A DNA stretch of 64,000 bases from Pyruvatibacter sp. HU-CL02332 (GCF_040362765.1 NZ_BAABWK010000001.1:1093501-1157500); one strand, 5' to 3'. Positions 35,488-44,774 are shown, counted from the first letter of the stretch. Made by a program: numbers and translations. Notes: generated from the sequence alone by a model not told the origin.

Positions 35488-36270
35488 ATGGAACGCGTGA
35501 TCGCCGACATGGTCAATGTCGAGTACCCGGTATTCGACGCCAGCTCGCAGTCCTTGCGACATATGCTCTTTCTCAACCACATTCCGCGGTCTAGCGGCTC
35601 TGTGCATGTTGGCGGCACCCTTGAGCGGACGAAACACCGAAGTTTCGTCCGGGCTCTGAAGGATGTGTCATTCACAATCAAGGATGGCGAACGTGTTGGT
35701 CTTATCGGCCATAACGGATCAGGCAAAACTACGCTGCTGAGAACGCTCGCAGGTATTTACGAGCCGGCTACAGGCACAATGGCGACCAAAGGCCGTGTGA
35801 TGCCGCTTTTCAACCTCACCGAAGGCATGTCACCGGATGCAACGGGCCGCGAACTGATCATGATTCGCGCCGTACTGCTGGGACTGTCGGAAGCTGAAAC
35901 AGAAGAGATCACGCCTGAAGTGATGGAGTTTGCCCAGCTGGGTGACTACATCGACCTGCCCGTCCGCACATATTCCACCGGCATGCTCGTGCGGCTGGCA
36001 TTTGCCATCACCACAGCAATCACGTCGGAAATTCTTCTGTTTGATGAGCTGATTGGTGCCGGTGATGCTACATTTGTTGATAAGGCACAGGCCAGACTGC
36101 AAAAGTTCGTTGAAAAATCCAGCGTCATGGTCGTCGCAACGCACTCTGCCGACATTATGAAAAAGTGGTGCAACCGCGCGATGGTCTTTGAGCATGGCAC
36201 CATGATGTATGATGGCCCGGTGAACAACGCCTTGGCTGAATACGAAAAGATGGTGCACGCCGCAAAATGA
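35488..36270 (+). CDS. wzt: ABC transporter ATP-binding protein for polysaccharide export
   Basis: A 260-residue nucleotide-binding subunit. Walker A is GHNGSGKTT, the signature region is YSTGMLVRLAFA, Walker B and the catalytic glutamate are ILLFDELIGAGD, and the switch histidine is in VVATHSA. Wzt proteins that recognise the chain end carry an extra C-terminal carbohydrate-binding domain; this one stops after the ATPase, so it is of the short type. The start at 35488 follows the permease stop by 4 bases. Its last 4 bases (ATGA) overlap the Nudix gene. Confidence 0.93.
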   Translation: MERVIADMVNVEYPVFDASSQSLRHMLFLNHIPRSSGSVHVGGTLERTKHRSFVRALKDVSFTIKDGERVGLIGHNGSGKTTLLRTLAGIYEPATGTMATKGRVMPLFNLTEGMSPDATGRELIMIRAVLLGLSEAETEEITPEVMEFAQLGDYIDLPVRTYSTGMLVRLAFAITTAITSEILLFDELIGAGDATFVDKAQARLQKFVEKSSVMVVATHSADIMKKWCNRAMVFEHGTMMYDGPVNNALAEYEKMVHAAK

Positions 36271-36764
36271 CAAAAGGCGAAGAGTTGGCTTATCTGGAGC
36301 CTATCGGCTCTTTGTCTCCGGCTCCTGCGGCGGTAGCGCTGATCGTCGACGAGCAAGGTCGCTATCTCGTCCAGTTGCGTGACGACATTCCAACGATCTT
36401 CTTCCCCAATCACTGGGGCTGTTTCGGCGGGGCTCTCGAGCCGGGCGAAACCCACCTTGAGGCACTCCATCGCGAGCTTCACGAGGAGCTTGAACTGGAT
36501 TCAGCGCCTTTGGGTGCTGAAGAATTCACCCGCTTCACCTTTGATTTTGGTTTTGCCGGCGGCGGTATCATCGACCGCGCTTTCTTCGAGGTGCCAATCA
36601 AAGCCGCCCAGGTAGCTGATATGGTCCTCGGCGAAGGCAGCGAGTTGCGCCTATGGGAAGGCCCAAAGCTATTGAAGCAGCCTGTCGTCCCCTATGACAG
36701 GTTTGCCATCTGGATGCACTGCTACAGAACACAGCTTGCCCTGGGGCAATCCCCCACGCCATAA
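36267..36764 (+). CDS. Nudix hydrolase in glycan operon
   Basis: A 165-residue Nudix protein. The Nudix box at about residues 54-76 reads GALEPGE, seven residues, then RELHEELEL; the last glycine of the consensus is replaced by Glu. These enzymes cleave nucleoside diphosphates linked to another group. In a sugar locus the likely substrate is a nucleotide sugar (as for GDP-mannose mannosyl hydrolase) or a stalled lipid-linked intermediate. Its translation is coupled to the exporter ATPase by an ATGA overlap. Confidence 0.85.
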   Translation: MTKGEELAYLEPIGSLSPAPAAVALIVDEQGRYLVQLRDDIPTIFFPNHWGCFGGALEPGETHLEALHRELHEELELDSAPLGAEEFTRFTFDFGFAGGGIIDRAFFEVPIKAAQVADMVLGEGSELRLWEGPKLLKQPVVPYDRFAIWMHCYRTQLALGQSPTP

Positions 36765-36791
36765 CGACACTCCAACAGGAGATAACGATCC

Positions 36792-37685
36792 ATGAGCCTT
36801 ACGCATCTCAACGCCACCCCAACCAATCCGGAAAACACAGTCATTCTGGGTGCCGGTTTTGTGGGCGCAGCAACCGCCCGTCATCTTAAGGCTGCAGGTG
36901 CGAACTGCACCGCGCTCTCCAGCAAGGATCTCGACCTTCTCGCCGACGGCGCCGCAGACAAGCTGGCAGCGCTTTTGACACCCCAAACGACACTTGTGAT
37001 CGTTTCCGCCCGCGCACCGGTCAAAAATCAGCAGATGCTGATCGAAAACCTGCAGATGTTGGCTCCCATCTCGGAGGCATTGACCAAGGTCATGCCCGCC
37101 CACGTGGTGTATGTGAGTTCCGATGCTGTCTACAAGGACAAGGACGGCCCCTTGGACGAGGCCTCCTGCGCTGAGCCAGGAAGCCTGCATGGTGTTATGC
37201 ATCTGGCCCGTGAGGTCGCTATCGCAGACGCTGTAGGCAACACTCCCTTTGCAGTGGTACGTCCCAGCCTCCTTTATGGTGCAGGCGACCCTCACAACGG
37301 ATATGGCCCAAATCGCTTCCGTCGATTGTCAAACACCGGCCAGACCATAACTCTATTCGGCGAAGGCGAAGAGCGCCGCGACCACATCCATATTGATGAC
37401 GTCGGCACGCTGATTTCGCGGATCATCCGCCAAAAGAGCACTGGGGTATTGAACATCACGACCGGAGAAGTGGCATCATTCAAGGAAATCGCAGAAAAGG
37501 CCAATGCTCTTGCCGGCGGTAAATCCTCGATCGAGGGCTCACCCCGGGTAGGCGACATGCCCCACAACGGTTACCGCCCGTTTGACGCATCAGCCACTTA
37601 CGCCGCTTTTCCTGACTTCAAATACCTTTCGATTGATGAAGGCCTGGCCAAGGCGCAGACTGAGGCAGACGCGGAAGGCAACTAG
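36792..37685 (+). CDS. NAD-dependent epimerase/reductase, SDR paralogue 2
   Basis: A 297-residue SDR that is clearly paralogous to the protein at 4562-5440; both contain RPSLLYGA-DPHNGYGPNR and a TLFGEGEE-RDH stretch in the same place. Its Gly-rich loop is better kept (GAGFVGAATARHL, residues about 20-32). AGGAG at 36777-36781 lies 10 bases before the ATG. It stands between the Nudix gene and the CDP-glucose operon, so it may reduce or epimerise a sugar used in the same pathway as paralogue 1, or the two may make alternative products. Confidence 0.82.
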   Translation: MSLTHLNATPTNPENTVILGAGFVGAATARHLKAAGANCTALSSKDLDLLADGAADKLAALLTPQTTLVIVSARAPVKNQQMLIENLQMLAPISEALTKVMPAHVVYVSSDAVYKDKDGPLDEASCAEPGSLHGVMHLAREVAIADAVGNTPFAVVRPSLLYGAGDPHNGYGPNRFRRLSNTGQTITLFGEGEERRDHIHIDDVGTLISRIIRQKSTGVLNITTGEVASFKEIAEKANALAGGKSSIEGSPRVGDMPHNGYRPFDASATYAAFPDFKYLSIDEGLAKAQTEADAEGN

Positions 37686-37727
37686 CCCTCCGGAACCCTG
37701 CTGCGATCAACGGAAAGCTAAAACACC

Positions 37728-38528
37728 ATGAAAGCCGTAATTCTAGCAGGCGGATATGGCAGCCGACTGAGCGAAGAGACCGCCCTGCGGCCAAAGCCCA
37801 TGGTGGAAATCGGCGGACGCCCGATCCTTTGGCACATCATGAAGATCTACGAACGCCATGGCATCAATGAGTTCATCATCTGCCTTGGTTACAAGGGTTA
37901 CGTGATCAAGGAGTATTTTGCGAACTACTTCCTGCATCACGCCGACGTGACGATTGATCTCGCCTCCAACGGTATGGAGTTTCACCAGGCCAATGCCGAG
38001 CCGTGGAAAATCACACTTGTAGACACCGGCGTTGAGACAATGACCGGCGGCCGCATCCGACGCATTTCCCAACACCTTGATCCGGACACCCCCTTTTGCC
38101 TGACATACGGTGATGGCGTCGGTGATATCGACATTTCAGCATCCATTGCGTTTCACAAAAAGCAGGGCGTCGAAGCGACTATGACCGTGGTCGCACCACC
38201 CGGACGCTTCGGTGCAACAGTTCTGGATGGTGATCGCATCGCAGCTTTCGAGGAAAAGCCACGCGGAGATGGCGGCCGCATTAATGCGGGCTTCTTTGTG
38301 TGCGAACCAAGCGTCGTCGAGCATATTGTCGGTGACACAACTGTCTGGGAGCAGGAACCGCTGCACGCCCTTGCCGCCAAAGGCAGCCTTGCCGCGTGGC
38401 GTCACGACGGTTTTTGGCAACCAATGGATACCCTGCGTGAGAAACAAATTCTTGACGGCCTGATTGCTGACGGCACGGCACCGTGGATGCCGGATAACTC
38501 ATCTGTGTCCGGAGCACCTAAAACGTGA
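37728..38528 (+). CDS. rfbF: Glucose-1-phosphate cytidylyltransferase
   Basis: A 266-residue enzyme of the RfbF family. The nucleotide-binding signature is [14 protein letters not shown] with [15 protein letters not shown]; the aspartate of YGDGVGD binds metal. It makes CDP-glucose from CTP and glucose 1-phosphate, the first step of CDP-deoxysugar synthesis. The stop overlaps the GTG start of rfbG by four bases, so the first two steps are translationally coupled. Confidence 0.95.
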   Translation: MKAVILAGGYGSRLSEETALRPKPMVEIGGRPILWHIMKIYERHGINEFIICLGYKGYVIKEYFANYFLHHADVTIDLASNGMEFHQANAEPWKITLVDTGVETMTGGRIRRISQHLDPDTPFCLTYGDGVGDIDISASIAFHKKQGVEATMTVVAPPGRFGATVLDGDRIAAFEEKPRGDGGRINAGFFVCEPSVVEHIVGDTTVWEQEPLHALAAKGSLAAWRHDGFWQPMDTLREKQILDGLIADGTAPWMPDNSSVSGAPKT

Positions 38529-39601
38529 CCGTCCCGTCTCCCAGCTTTTGGCGAGGAAAACGGGTTCTGCTGACCGGCCACACAGGGTTCAAGGGGAGCT
38601 GGCTCGCAACCTGGCTTCTGGACATGGGTGCTGAAGTCCACGGCTTGGCGTTGCCTCCCGAAACTCAGCCCAATCTGCATGAAATCCTAGTGCTGCCATA
38701 TACCTCACAAACCATCTGCGATCTTCGTGACGCAGAGGCAGTTTCAAATGCCGTCAAACAGATCAACCCGCAGATCGTCCTGCATCTCGCGGCACAGGCG
38801 TTAGTGCGCCGCAGCTATAAAGACCCTGTGGAAAGCATTGCTACCAATGTTCTGGGCACGGCCCATCTGCTTCAGAGCCTGCGCGGATGCGATACGCTGG
38901 ACGCGATATTGGTCGTAACGAGCGACAAAGCCTACGACAATCCCGCATATGCGCCTGGACACACGCACCCTCCTTTCAAGGAAGGTGACCCGCTGGGCGG
39001 CCGCGATCCATACAGCGCCTCCAAGGGCGCTCAGGAGATCATTACACGGAGCTTTGCTCAGAGCTTCTTCAAAGAGGCAAATATACCGGTCGTCACAGCC
39101 AGAGCTGGAAACGTAATCGGCGGCGGCGATTGGTCGAATGATCGCCTGATGACAGATGTCATCGCAGCCTCCGCGAACGGCCAGCCGGTCATCTTGCGAA
39201 ATCCACATGCCACCCGCCCATGGCAACACGTGCTGGATCCCCTTGCCGGATACCTGACCTACGTTGAATACACCTGTGCTCGCACCACAGATGCACCTGC
39301 TTTAAATTTTGGGCCGGATGGAGCTCATACGGTGGCCGAAGTCGTGGATGAATTTGCCAATTGCTGGCCGGGCAGCTTGGGATGGGCCCGTCCGGAATCT
39401 GCCACACCAGTTTCCGACAAAGCTGAGGCATCCGTGCTTGCCCTTGACCCCAGCCTCGCCAGGCAGACAATCAACTGGCAGCCGAGACTCTCATTTGCAA
39501 ATTCTATTGAGTGGGTAGCAACCTGGCATCAGGCACATTTGGCCGGAGATGATATGGCTACGACTACCCGTGATCAGATCACCCGATTTCAGGACCTGTA
39601 A
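38525..39601 (+). CDS. rfbG: CDP-glucose 4,6-dehydratase
   Basis: A 358-residue extended SDR. It has the typical start [15 protein letters not shown], the NAD-binding loop, the dehydratase triad serine-threonine in [10 protein letters not shown], and [11 protein letters not shown] with catalytic Tyr and Lys. It converts CDP-glucose to CDP-4-keto-6-deoxyglucose. The GTG start overlaps the rfbF stop. Length and motifs are standard. Confidence 0.95.
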   Translation: MTVPSPSFWRGKRVLLTGHTGFKGSWLATWLLDMGAEVHGLALPPETQPNLHEILVLPYTSQTICDLRDAEAVSNAVKQINPQIVLHLAAQALVRRSYKDPVESIATNVLGTAHLLQSLRGCDTLDAILVVTSDKAYDNPAYAPGHTHPPFKEGDPLGGRDPYSASKGAQEIITRSFAQSFFKEANIPVVTARAGNVIGGGDWSNDRLMTDVIAASANGQPVILRNPHATRPWQHVLDPLAGYLTYVEYTCARTTDAPALNFGPDGAHTVAEVVDEFANCWPGSLGWARPESATPVSDKAEASVLALDPSLARQTINWQPRLSFANSIEWVATWHQAHLAGDDMATTTRDQITRFQDL

Positions 39602-39609
39602 CGCACGCC

Positions 39610-40854
39610 ATGACCAACTTGCCCACCACACCTGCCTGCCGGTCATGCGGTACAGCGCTGACGCATACGCTGGTCGACCTCGGAGAAACGCCATTGGCAA
39701 ACTCCTACGTCCGTCCAGACGAGGTCGCACGCCAAGATGCAGCTTACCCCCTGCACGCCCGCGTCTGCGCCAACTGCTTTTTGGTTCAGGTGGATGACGT
39801 GGTGCCCCCGGAAGCGATCTTCCGAGATTATGCCTATTTTTCCAGCTTTTCAGAGAGCTGGGTGGCACACGCCAAATCATACGCGGAAACGGTCCTAAAC
39901 CGCCTTGAGCTTGACGCAACCAGCCTTGTTGCCGAAGTCGCCTCCAATGATGGCTATCTGCTGCAACACTTTGTAGCTCAGGACATACCGGTGCTTGGTA
40001 TTGACCCTGCCCTTGATGCAGCTGAGGCAGCGCGCAAACGCGGCGTGAGAACAAAGACAGAGTTTTTTGGCCGTGAAACCGCAAAGTCCATACGTAAAAC
40101 TGATGGGTCCGCCGACCTCATCGCCGCAAACAATGTCCTGGCACATGTGCCTGATATCAACGATTTTGTGGCCGGCTTCGTCGAACTCCTGTCAGACGAC
40201 GGCGTGGCGACTTTTGAATTTCCCCACCTACTGAACCTGCTTCAAAGGGTCCAGTTCGATACAATCTATCATGAACACTTTTCCTACCTGTCACTCTATG
40301 CAGTAGAAGCCTGCTTCACGCGAGCCGGCCTGAGAGTATTTGATGTAGAAGAACTACCCACCCACGGAGGAAGCCTCAGGGTCTGGGCGTGCCGAACGGA
40401 CGCAGCGCACGAAGAAGCTCCCGGTGTCTCCAGGATGCGTGACAAAGAGCAGGCATTCGGGATTGCCACCTTGTCCACATATGAGGGATTCACTTCGAGA
40501 GTTGAAGCGATCCGCAAGTCTCTCCTCAAGTTCCTGACCGACGCAAAGGCAAAGGGCAAGACTGTTGTCGCCTATGGCGCAGCCGCCAAGGGCAATACCT
40601 TGCTGAACTATTGCGGTGTTACTGCGAAGGACATCCAGTTTGCCGTCGATGCCAACCCCGCCAAACAGAATACATTGCTGCCCGGCAGCAGAATTCCCGT
40701 AAAAGCACCTGAAGAAATCAGCACTGCCAAACCGGACTATCTTCTCATCTTGCCCTGGAACCTGGCGGATGAAATCAGCAACCAGACGTCTCATATCCGC
40801 GACTGGGGTGGGCAACACGTTGTCGCCATTCCAGAGCTAACGTTCCTGCCATGA
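39610..40854 (+). CDS. NDP-hexose C-methyltransferase with zinc-binding N-terminus
   Basis: A 414-residue protein with the three-part layout of sugar C3-methyltransferases such as TylC3: N-terminal zinc module (CRSCGTAL then CANCFLVQ), a class I SAM domain (VAEVASNDGYLLQH with IDPA), and a C-terminal domain with KTVVAYGAAAKGNTLLN. The YHEHFSYLSL motif holds the catalytic tyrosine-histidine-glutamate. These enzymes add a methyl branch at C3 of a 4-keto-6-deoxyhexose. Placed after rfbG it predicts a CDP-3-C-methyl-6-deoxysugar. It overlaps the next gene by four bases. Confidence 0.92.
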   Translation: MTNLPTTPACRSCGTALTHTLVDLGETPLANSYVRPDEVARQDAAYPLHARVCANCFLVQVDDVVPPEAIFRDYAYFSSFSESWVAHAKSYAETVLNRLELDATSLVAEVASNDGYLLQHFVAQDIPVLGIDPALDAAEAARKRGVRTKTEFFGRETAKSIRKTDGSADLIAANNVLAHVPDINDFVAGFVELLSDDGVATFEFPHLLNLLQRVQFDTIYHEHFSYLSLYAVEACFTRAGLRVFDVEELPTHGGSLRVWACRTDAAHEEAPGVSRMRDKEQAFGIATLSTYEGFTSRVEAIRKSLLKFLTDAKAKGKTVVAYGAAAKGNTLLNYCGVTAKDIQFAVDANPAKQNTLLPGSRIPVKAPEEISTAKPDYLLILPWNLADEISNQTSHIRDWGGQHVVAIPELTFLP

Positions 40855-41396
40855 AGATCACTCCGACAAAGGTTGATGGCGTGATGCATATCGGCCTGAT
40901 GCCGATAGAGGATGAACGTGGTTTCTTTGCCAGGAGTTTCTGCACCTCCTTTTTGGCTGAGGCAGGGCACCCCTTTGAAATCATCCAGGCCAATCTGTCG
41001 TATAATCACAAGGCAGGCACACTACGTGGGATGCATTATCAGGCAGACCCGCAGCCGGACCCGAAAATCGTGCGCTGTGAGCAAGGCGCAATCTTCGATG
41101 TCGTCGTGGATCTGCGCCCGAAATCACCCAGCTACCTGAAGTGGACGGGAAGCGAACTCACCGCGGACAATGGAAACGCACTACTCGTGCCTGCCGGCTG
41201 TGCCCATGGGTTCATCAGCCTCGTTGACGAAAGCAAGGTGCTGTATCTGATGGGCGCACCCTACGTCGCAGAACTTGCACGTGGCGTAAGATGGGATGAC
41301 CCGGCCTTTGATATTCAATGGCCAATGGCTCCCGCAACGATACACCCACGCGACGCCTCATACCCAGATTACCAACCCGAAAAGCCTCTCTTATGA
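40851..41396 (+). CDS. rfbC: dTDP-4-dehydrorhamnose 3,5-epimerase family protein
   Basis: A 181-residue RmlC-type cupin. Seen: DERGFFARSF, the active-site histidine in GTLRGMHYQ, RCEQGAIFDVVVDLR, and VPAGCAHGF. The family epimerises C3 and C5 (or C5 alone) of 4-keto-6-deoxy nucleotide sugars. In this operon the substrate is probably the CDP-linked C-methyl ketosugar rather than the dTDP-rhamnose precursor, since no RmlA or RmlB is present. ATGA overlaps tie it to both neighbours. Confidence 0.92.
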   Translation: MKITPTKVDGVMHIGLMPIEDERGFFARSFCTSFLAEAGHPFEIIQANLSYNHKAGTLRGMHYQADPQPDPKIVRCEQGAIFDVVVDLRPKSPSYLKWTGSELTADNGNALLVPAGCAHGFISLVDESKVLYLMGAPYVAELARGVRWDDPAFDIQWPMAPATIHPRDASYPDYQPEKPLL

Positions 41397-42262
41397 GAAT
41401 TTTGGTCACAGGGGGCCACGGCTTCATCGGCAAGGCCGCTGTAGAAAACCTGGTGTCTCAGGGACACGAAGTATTTGCCCCGCGGCATTCAGAGTGCGAT
41501 CTGCTTGACGCAACGTCCCGTCAGAAGCTGCTAGACCGGACAAGACCCGAAATACTTGTTCACCTCGCCTGGCAGACGGAGCACGGCGTTTTCTGGACCT
41601 CGCCTGACAATGTTTCATGGCGAGATGGCACCATAGGCTTCCTGCACGAATTTCTTGAGTGCGGTGGCACACGCGCGGTTCTCGCGGGCACTTGTGCTGA
41701 GTACGACTGGAACACCGGTGCCGGCAGGCTCGTTGAAACCGCACCCTGCAATCCAGCGACCCTGTATGGTCAGTGCAAGCATGAGACATTCACCGCATGC
41801 GAAAAACTTTTGGCTGAAGGTGTCTCAATTGCGTGGGGACGGTTGTTTCTACTTATGGGGCCTCGCGAAACGCCCACACGCTTCATGCCGTCAATCATTC
41901 GTCCAATGCTCCAGGGACATGCCGCACAAATGAGCGACGGTCGCGGCCTTCGCGATTTCATGCATTGCGCCGACGCTGGTGCGGCCTTTGGGGCCCTTGC
42001 AACACATGAAATGACTGGTGCGATCAACGTCGCAAGCGGACACGGCGCGAGCCTGGTCGAGGTTGCAAGGATCGCTGCCGCCAAGATACCCAATGGTCAA
42101 CTGGACATCGGTGCACTACCCACACGCAAGGATGAACCGGATGCGCTGGTTGCGGACGTTACGCGCATGACGCAAGAGCTAAAATTCACCCCTCACCATG
42201 CGATTGAATCAGCCGTGGAAGATTGCGTTGAATATTGGAAGACGCAGGTTTCAGCGAAATAA
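41393..42262 (+). CDS. NAD-dependent nucleotide-sugar reductase/epimerase
   Basis: A 289-residue extended SDR. It begins ILVTGGHGFIGKAAVENL, and the catalytic positions are in AGTCAEYDWN and YGQCKHETF (Tyr-x-x-x-Lys). Its place as the last gene of the CDP-sugar operon suggests 4-keto reduction of the branched 6-deoxyhexose. The frame is open further upstream but the start at 41393 puts the Gly-rich motif at residue 7 and overlaps the previous stop (ATGA). Confidence 0.87.
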   Translation: MRILVTGGHGFIGKAAVENLVSQGHEVFAPRHSECDLLDATSRQKLLDRTRPEILVHLAWQTEHGVFWTSPDNVSWRDGTIGFLHEFLECGGTRAVLAGTCAEYDWNTGAGRLVETAPCNPATLYGQCKHETFTACEKLLAEGVSIAWGRLFLLMGPRETPTRFMPSIIRPMLQGHAAQMSDGRGLRDFMHCADAGAAFGALATHEMTGAINVASGHGASLVEVARIAAAKIPNGQLDIGALPTRKDEPDALVADVTRMTQELKFTPHHAIESAVEDCVEYWKTQVSAK

Positions 42263-42273
42263 GAGACGCCAAT

Positions 42274-42855
42274 CTAATCAGCGTAGCCGAGTTCTTTTTC
42301 AATTGCGCCACAGAGCATCTGCCCAAGCAGAATATGCATCTCCTGCACGCGTGCTGTCGTGCCTGAGGGCACAACCAGCAACGGGTCCGCAACTGAACCC
42401 AGACTAGAGCCGCCGTTGCCTGTCAGGGCAGCGGCACCAATGCCAGCGTCCTTGGCACACTTGAGCGCCTCAACCACATTGGCGCTCGTGCCAGATGTCG
42501 TAATGCCAATGGCCACATCACCTGGCCTGCCAATGGCTTCGATCTGACGCGAGAACAGCTGCTCAAAGCCCAGATCATTGCCGATGGCGGTAATGGTGCT
42601 GGTGTCAGTGGTCAGCGCAAGAGCCGCAATGGCAGGTCTGTTCTTGATGTATCGAACGGACAGTTCCGTTGCCAGGTGCTGGGCATCTGCCGCACTGCCA
42701 CCATTGCCAAAAAACATCAGCTTGCCGCCATTTTTCAGGCTGCTGACGCATAGCTCAACCAAGGCTTCGAACGGTCCACGCAGGTCTGCCCGCGTCGCGG
42801 CAACCACCGCGGCGTGTTCTTCCAGTTCGTCGTCATAAAACGATGATACGTGCAC
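42274..42855 (-). CDS. gmhA: Sedoheptulose 7-phosphate isomerase
   Basis: A 193-residue SIS-domain protein: FFGNGGSAADAQHLATELS, ITTSGTSANVVEAL and EMHILLGQMLCGAIE are the GmhA hallmarks, the last placing the zinc-binding His. It makes D-glycero-D-manno-heptose 7-phosphate from sedoheptulose 7-phosphate. With the kinase-nucleotidyltransferase at 758 and GmhB at 57390, three steps of nucleotide-heptose synthesis are present. It converges on the CDP-sugar operon with 11 bases between stops and marks the right edge of the glycan locus. Confidence 0.95.
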   Translation of the reverse strand: MHVSSFYDDELEEHAAVVAATRADLRGPFEALVELCVSSLKNGGKLMFFGNGGSAADAQHLATELSVRYIKNRPAIAALALTTDTSTITAIGNDLGFEQLFSRQIEAIGRPGDVAIGITTSGTSANVVEALKCAKDAGIGAAALTGNGGSSLGSVADPLLVVPSGTTARVQEMHILLGQMLCGAIEKELGYAD

Positions 42856-42967
42856 TGAAGTCCAGCTCCCCTGCGCTGCCGAAGCACCGGCAACTCTGAG
42901 GGGTTCTCATACAGGGTTTTCGCTTGCAGCGCCAAGTCCTGCTGATGAGATGGTGAACTGTTGAGTC

Positions 42968-43025
42968 AAAAAAGAGTTCGCCCGCCACGCACATGCCACG
43001 GGTCAGAAGCATGCGTATGACGGGC
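42968..43025 (-). terminator. Probable intrinsic terminator after isocitrate dehydrogenase
   Basis: Read on the minus strand, an imperfect stem (GCCCG paired with CGGGC, with CGCATGC and GCATG-GCG inside) is followed after a few bases by TTTTTT (plus-strand AAAAAA at 42968-42973). It lies 74 bases past the stop of the minus-strand gene at 43099 and before gmhA. The 243-base gap between those genes shows no convincing gene. Confidence 0.5.
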
Positions 43026-43098
43026 GAGGTCGCCTGTACGGGATCATCCGGGGGAGGGAATGGCCCGCACAAACGGTTTGGCGGATGTCTGTTGGCCC

Positions 43099-44649
43099 CT
43101 ACTGCCCTTGGGCAACCGAGAAGCCGGGTGTTCCATCAATCATTTGAAGCCGCTCCACATGGCACCACCGGGCAAATTTGGAGATCCGGGCCATAAGTTC
43201 AGCCATTTGCTGTTCGGGCAGATCGTCCTGCGGGGCGCGGCTTGCAAACCGGCAGCGCCAGTGATCGGCAAAATCGGCCATCGGGACTGTTCCGGGATAA
43301 ACCTTGAGCCCCCGGTTTGAGATCATCGCCAGCGTAAAGGGCAAGTCCGCAGAGGCGGCCCTAAGGCAGGCAGCAAGCTCGGTTGGACTGCCGCCATACT
43401 CCACAAAGATGTCCATGCCAGCGTCCGTCCGCTTTGTCGGGGCAGAGACCGCTGTCATCTGCAGCTTACCCTTGGGCATTGTGAGAGACGCTTTGGGGGC
43501 AGGTGGGCAGTTCTGAGACCGACGTCCAAGATTGCTGATGATGCGGTCGGCAAAGGCCACCGTTGAACCCGCCTTGACGTTGCGCGGGCCCGCCATGTCG
43601 GCAGTCAGGTCCTTGCCGTCTTCAAGCGTCACATAAAGAGCCTGCTCAATCCGCTCAGCGGCGGCAAGCTTGCCACCCTGCCGCAGCATCATGATCGCTG
43701 CCAGCAGAAGCGCCGTCGGATTGGCCAGACCTTTGCCTGCAATATCAGGGGCAGACCCATGCACCGCTTCAAACATCGACATCCGGGCACCGAGGTTGGC
43801 GCTGGGCGCAAGCCCCAGACCGCCGACCAGGCCGGCCGTCAGGTCGCTGATGATGTCACCATTCATGTTGGTGGTGCAGATCACATCGAAATCTTCCGGC
43901 GACATCACCAGACGGTGGGCCAGATTGTCGATGATCATATGGTCCGACTGAAGGGTCGGGTGCTTGGCAGCCACATCTTCGCAGGCCTGTTTGAACAGCC
44001 CCTCAGAGAGTTTCATGATGTTGGCTTTGCTTGCCACCGTCACCCGCTTGCGGCCTTCGGCCTTAGCCAGGGCGAAAGCGGCTTCTGCGATCTTGGTCGA
44101 CCCGGCCCGTGTGATGAGTTTCAGGCATTGCGCCACATCCGGCGTCTGCATGTGCTCGATGCCAGCATACAGGTCCTCAACGTTCTCACGAACCACGACC
44201 AGATCAATGTCCCGATCCATGTAAGGGGTGATGACGCCAGGCAACCTCCGGGCAGGCCGCACATTTGCATAGAGCTCAAAGTGCTTGCGCAAAGTGACGT
44301 TGGCGCTTTTGCCACCAGCGCCGATACCGGTTTCAAGCGGACCCTTGAGAACAAATCCGGCTTTCGCGATTTCATCGAGCGTTTCGCCCGGTAGTCCCGA
44401 GGCAGCACCCTTGGCATTGGCCGAGGCACCAGCCTCACATGTGGTCCAGTCTATCCGTGCACCACCCGCGACCAGAATACGCTGTGTGGCGTCCATGATT
44501 TCCGGTCCGATTCCGTCACCGGGCAAGGCAACCGCTTTCAGACGAGACGGGACAAGCTTTGGCTTGCGTGCAGCAGGTGTTTCCTGCGCAAAGGCAAAGT
44601 CTGTTTCAGAACCGTCATAGGCCTGCTCAAGGGAAGAATTCAGCGTCAT
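43099..44649 (-). CDS. icd: Isocitrate dehydrogenase, long (Rickettsia-type) form
   Basis: A 516-residue isocitrate/isopropylmalate dehydrogenase. The N-terminal domain starts at KAVALPGDGIGPEI and has VVVRENVEDLYAG, DNLAHRLVM and NMNGDIISDL, followed by EAVHGSAPDIAG near the cofactor site. Beyond residue about 385 is an extra C-terminal domain of about 130 residues, found in the longer alphaproteobacterial form. It oxidises isocitrate to 2-oxoglutarate in the TCA cycle; cofactor preference was not determined. It is divergent from an OxyR-like regulator with a consensus OxyR box between. CGGAGAT stands before the ATG. Confidence 0.88.
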   Translation of the reverse strand: MTLNSSLEQAYDGSETDFAFAQETPAARKPKLVPSRLKAVALPGDGIGPEIMDATQRILVAGGARIDWTTCEAGASANAKGAASGLPGETLDEIAKAGFVLKGPLETGIGAGGKSANVTLRKHFELYANVRPARRLPGVITPYMDRDIDLVVVRENVEDLYAGIEHMQTPDVAQCLKLITRAGSTKIAEAAFALAKAEGRKRVTVASKANIMKLSEGLFKQACEDVAAKHPTLQSDHMIIDNLAHRLVMSPEDFDVICTTNMNGDIISDLTAGLVGGLGLAPSANLGARMSMFEAVHGSAPDIAGKGLANPTALLLAAIMMLRQGGKLAAAERIEQALYVTLEDGKDLTADMAGPRNVKAGSTVAFADRIISNLGRRSQNCPPAPKASLTMPKGKLQMTAVSAPTKRTDAGMDIFVEYGGSPTELAACLRAASADLPFTLAMISNRGLKVYPGTVPMADFADHWRCRFASRAPQDDLPEQQMAELMARISKFARWCHVERLQMIDGTPGFSVAQGQ

Positions 44650-44759
44650 GGGTCATCTCCGGTGTAGGAGTGCATATCAGGCAGCGGCAATGCCTGTTTG
44701 ATGACCTCAACTTAGGAAACCCGGTTACATTGATATAATCGATTTACTTGTGTAAATAC

Positions 44760-44774
44760 ATAGATATTATCTAT
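44760..44774. promoter_or_regulatory. OxyR box between icd and the OxyR-like regulator
   Basis: The 15 bases ATAGATATTATCTAT fit the E. coli OxyR half-operator consensus ATAGnTnnnAnCTAT at every fixed base. The palindrome extends to ACATAGA-TATTA-TCTATGT (44758-44776). A second inverted repeat, TTTAC-TTGT-GTAAA, lies at 44743-44756. The box ends 18 bases before the regulator ATG and 111 bases before icd, so it may serve autoregulation and perhaps icd. Confidence 0.75.
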
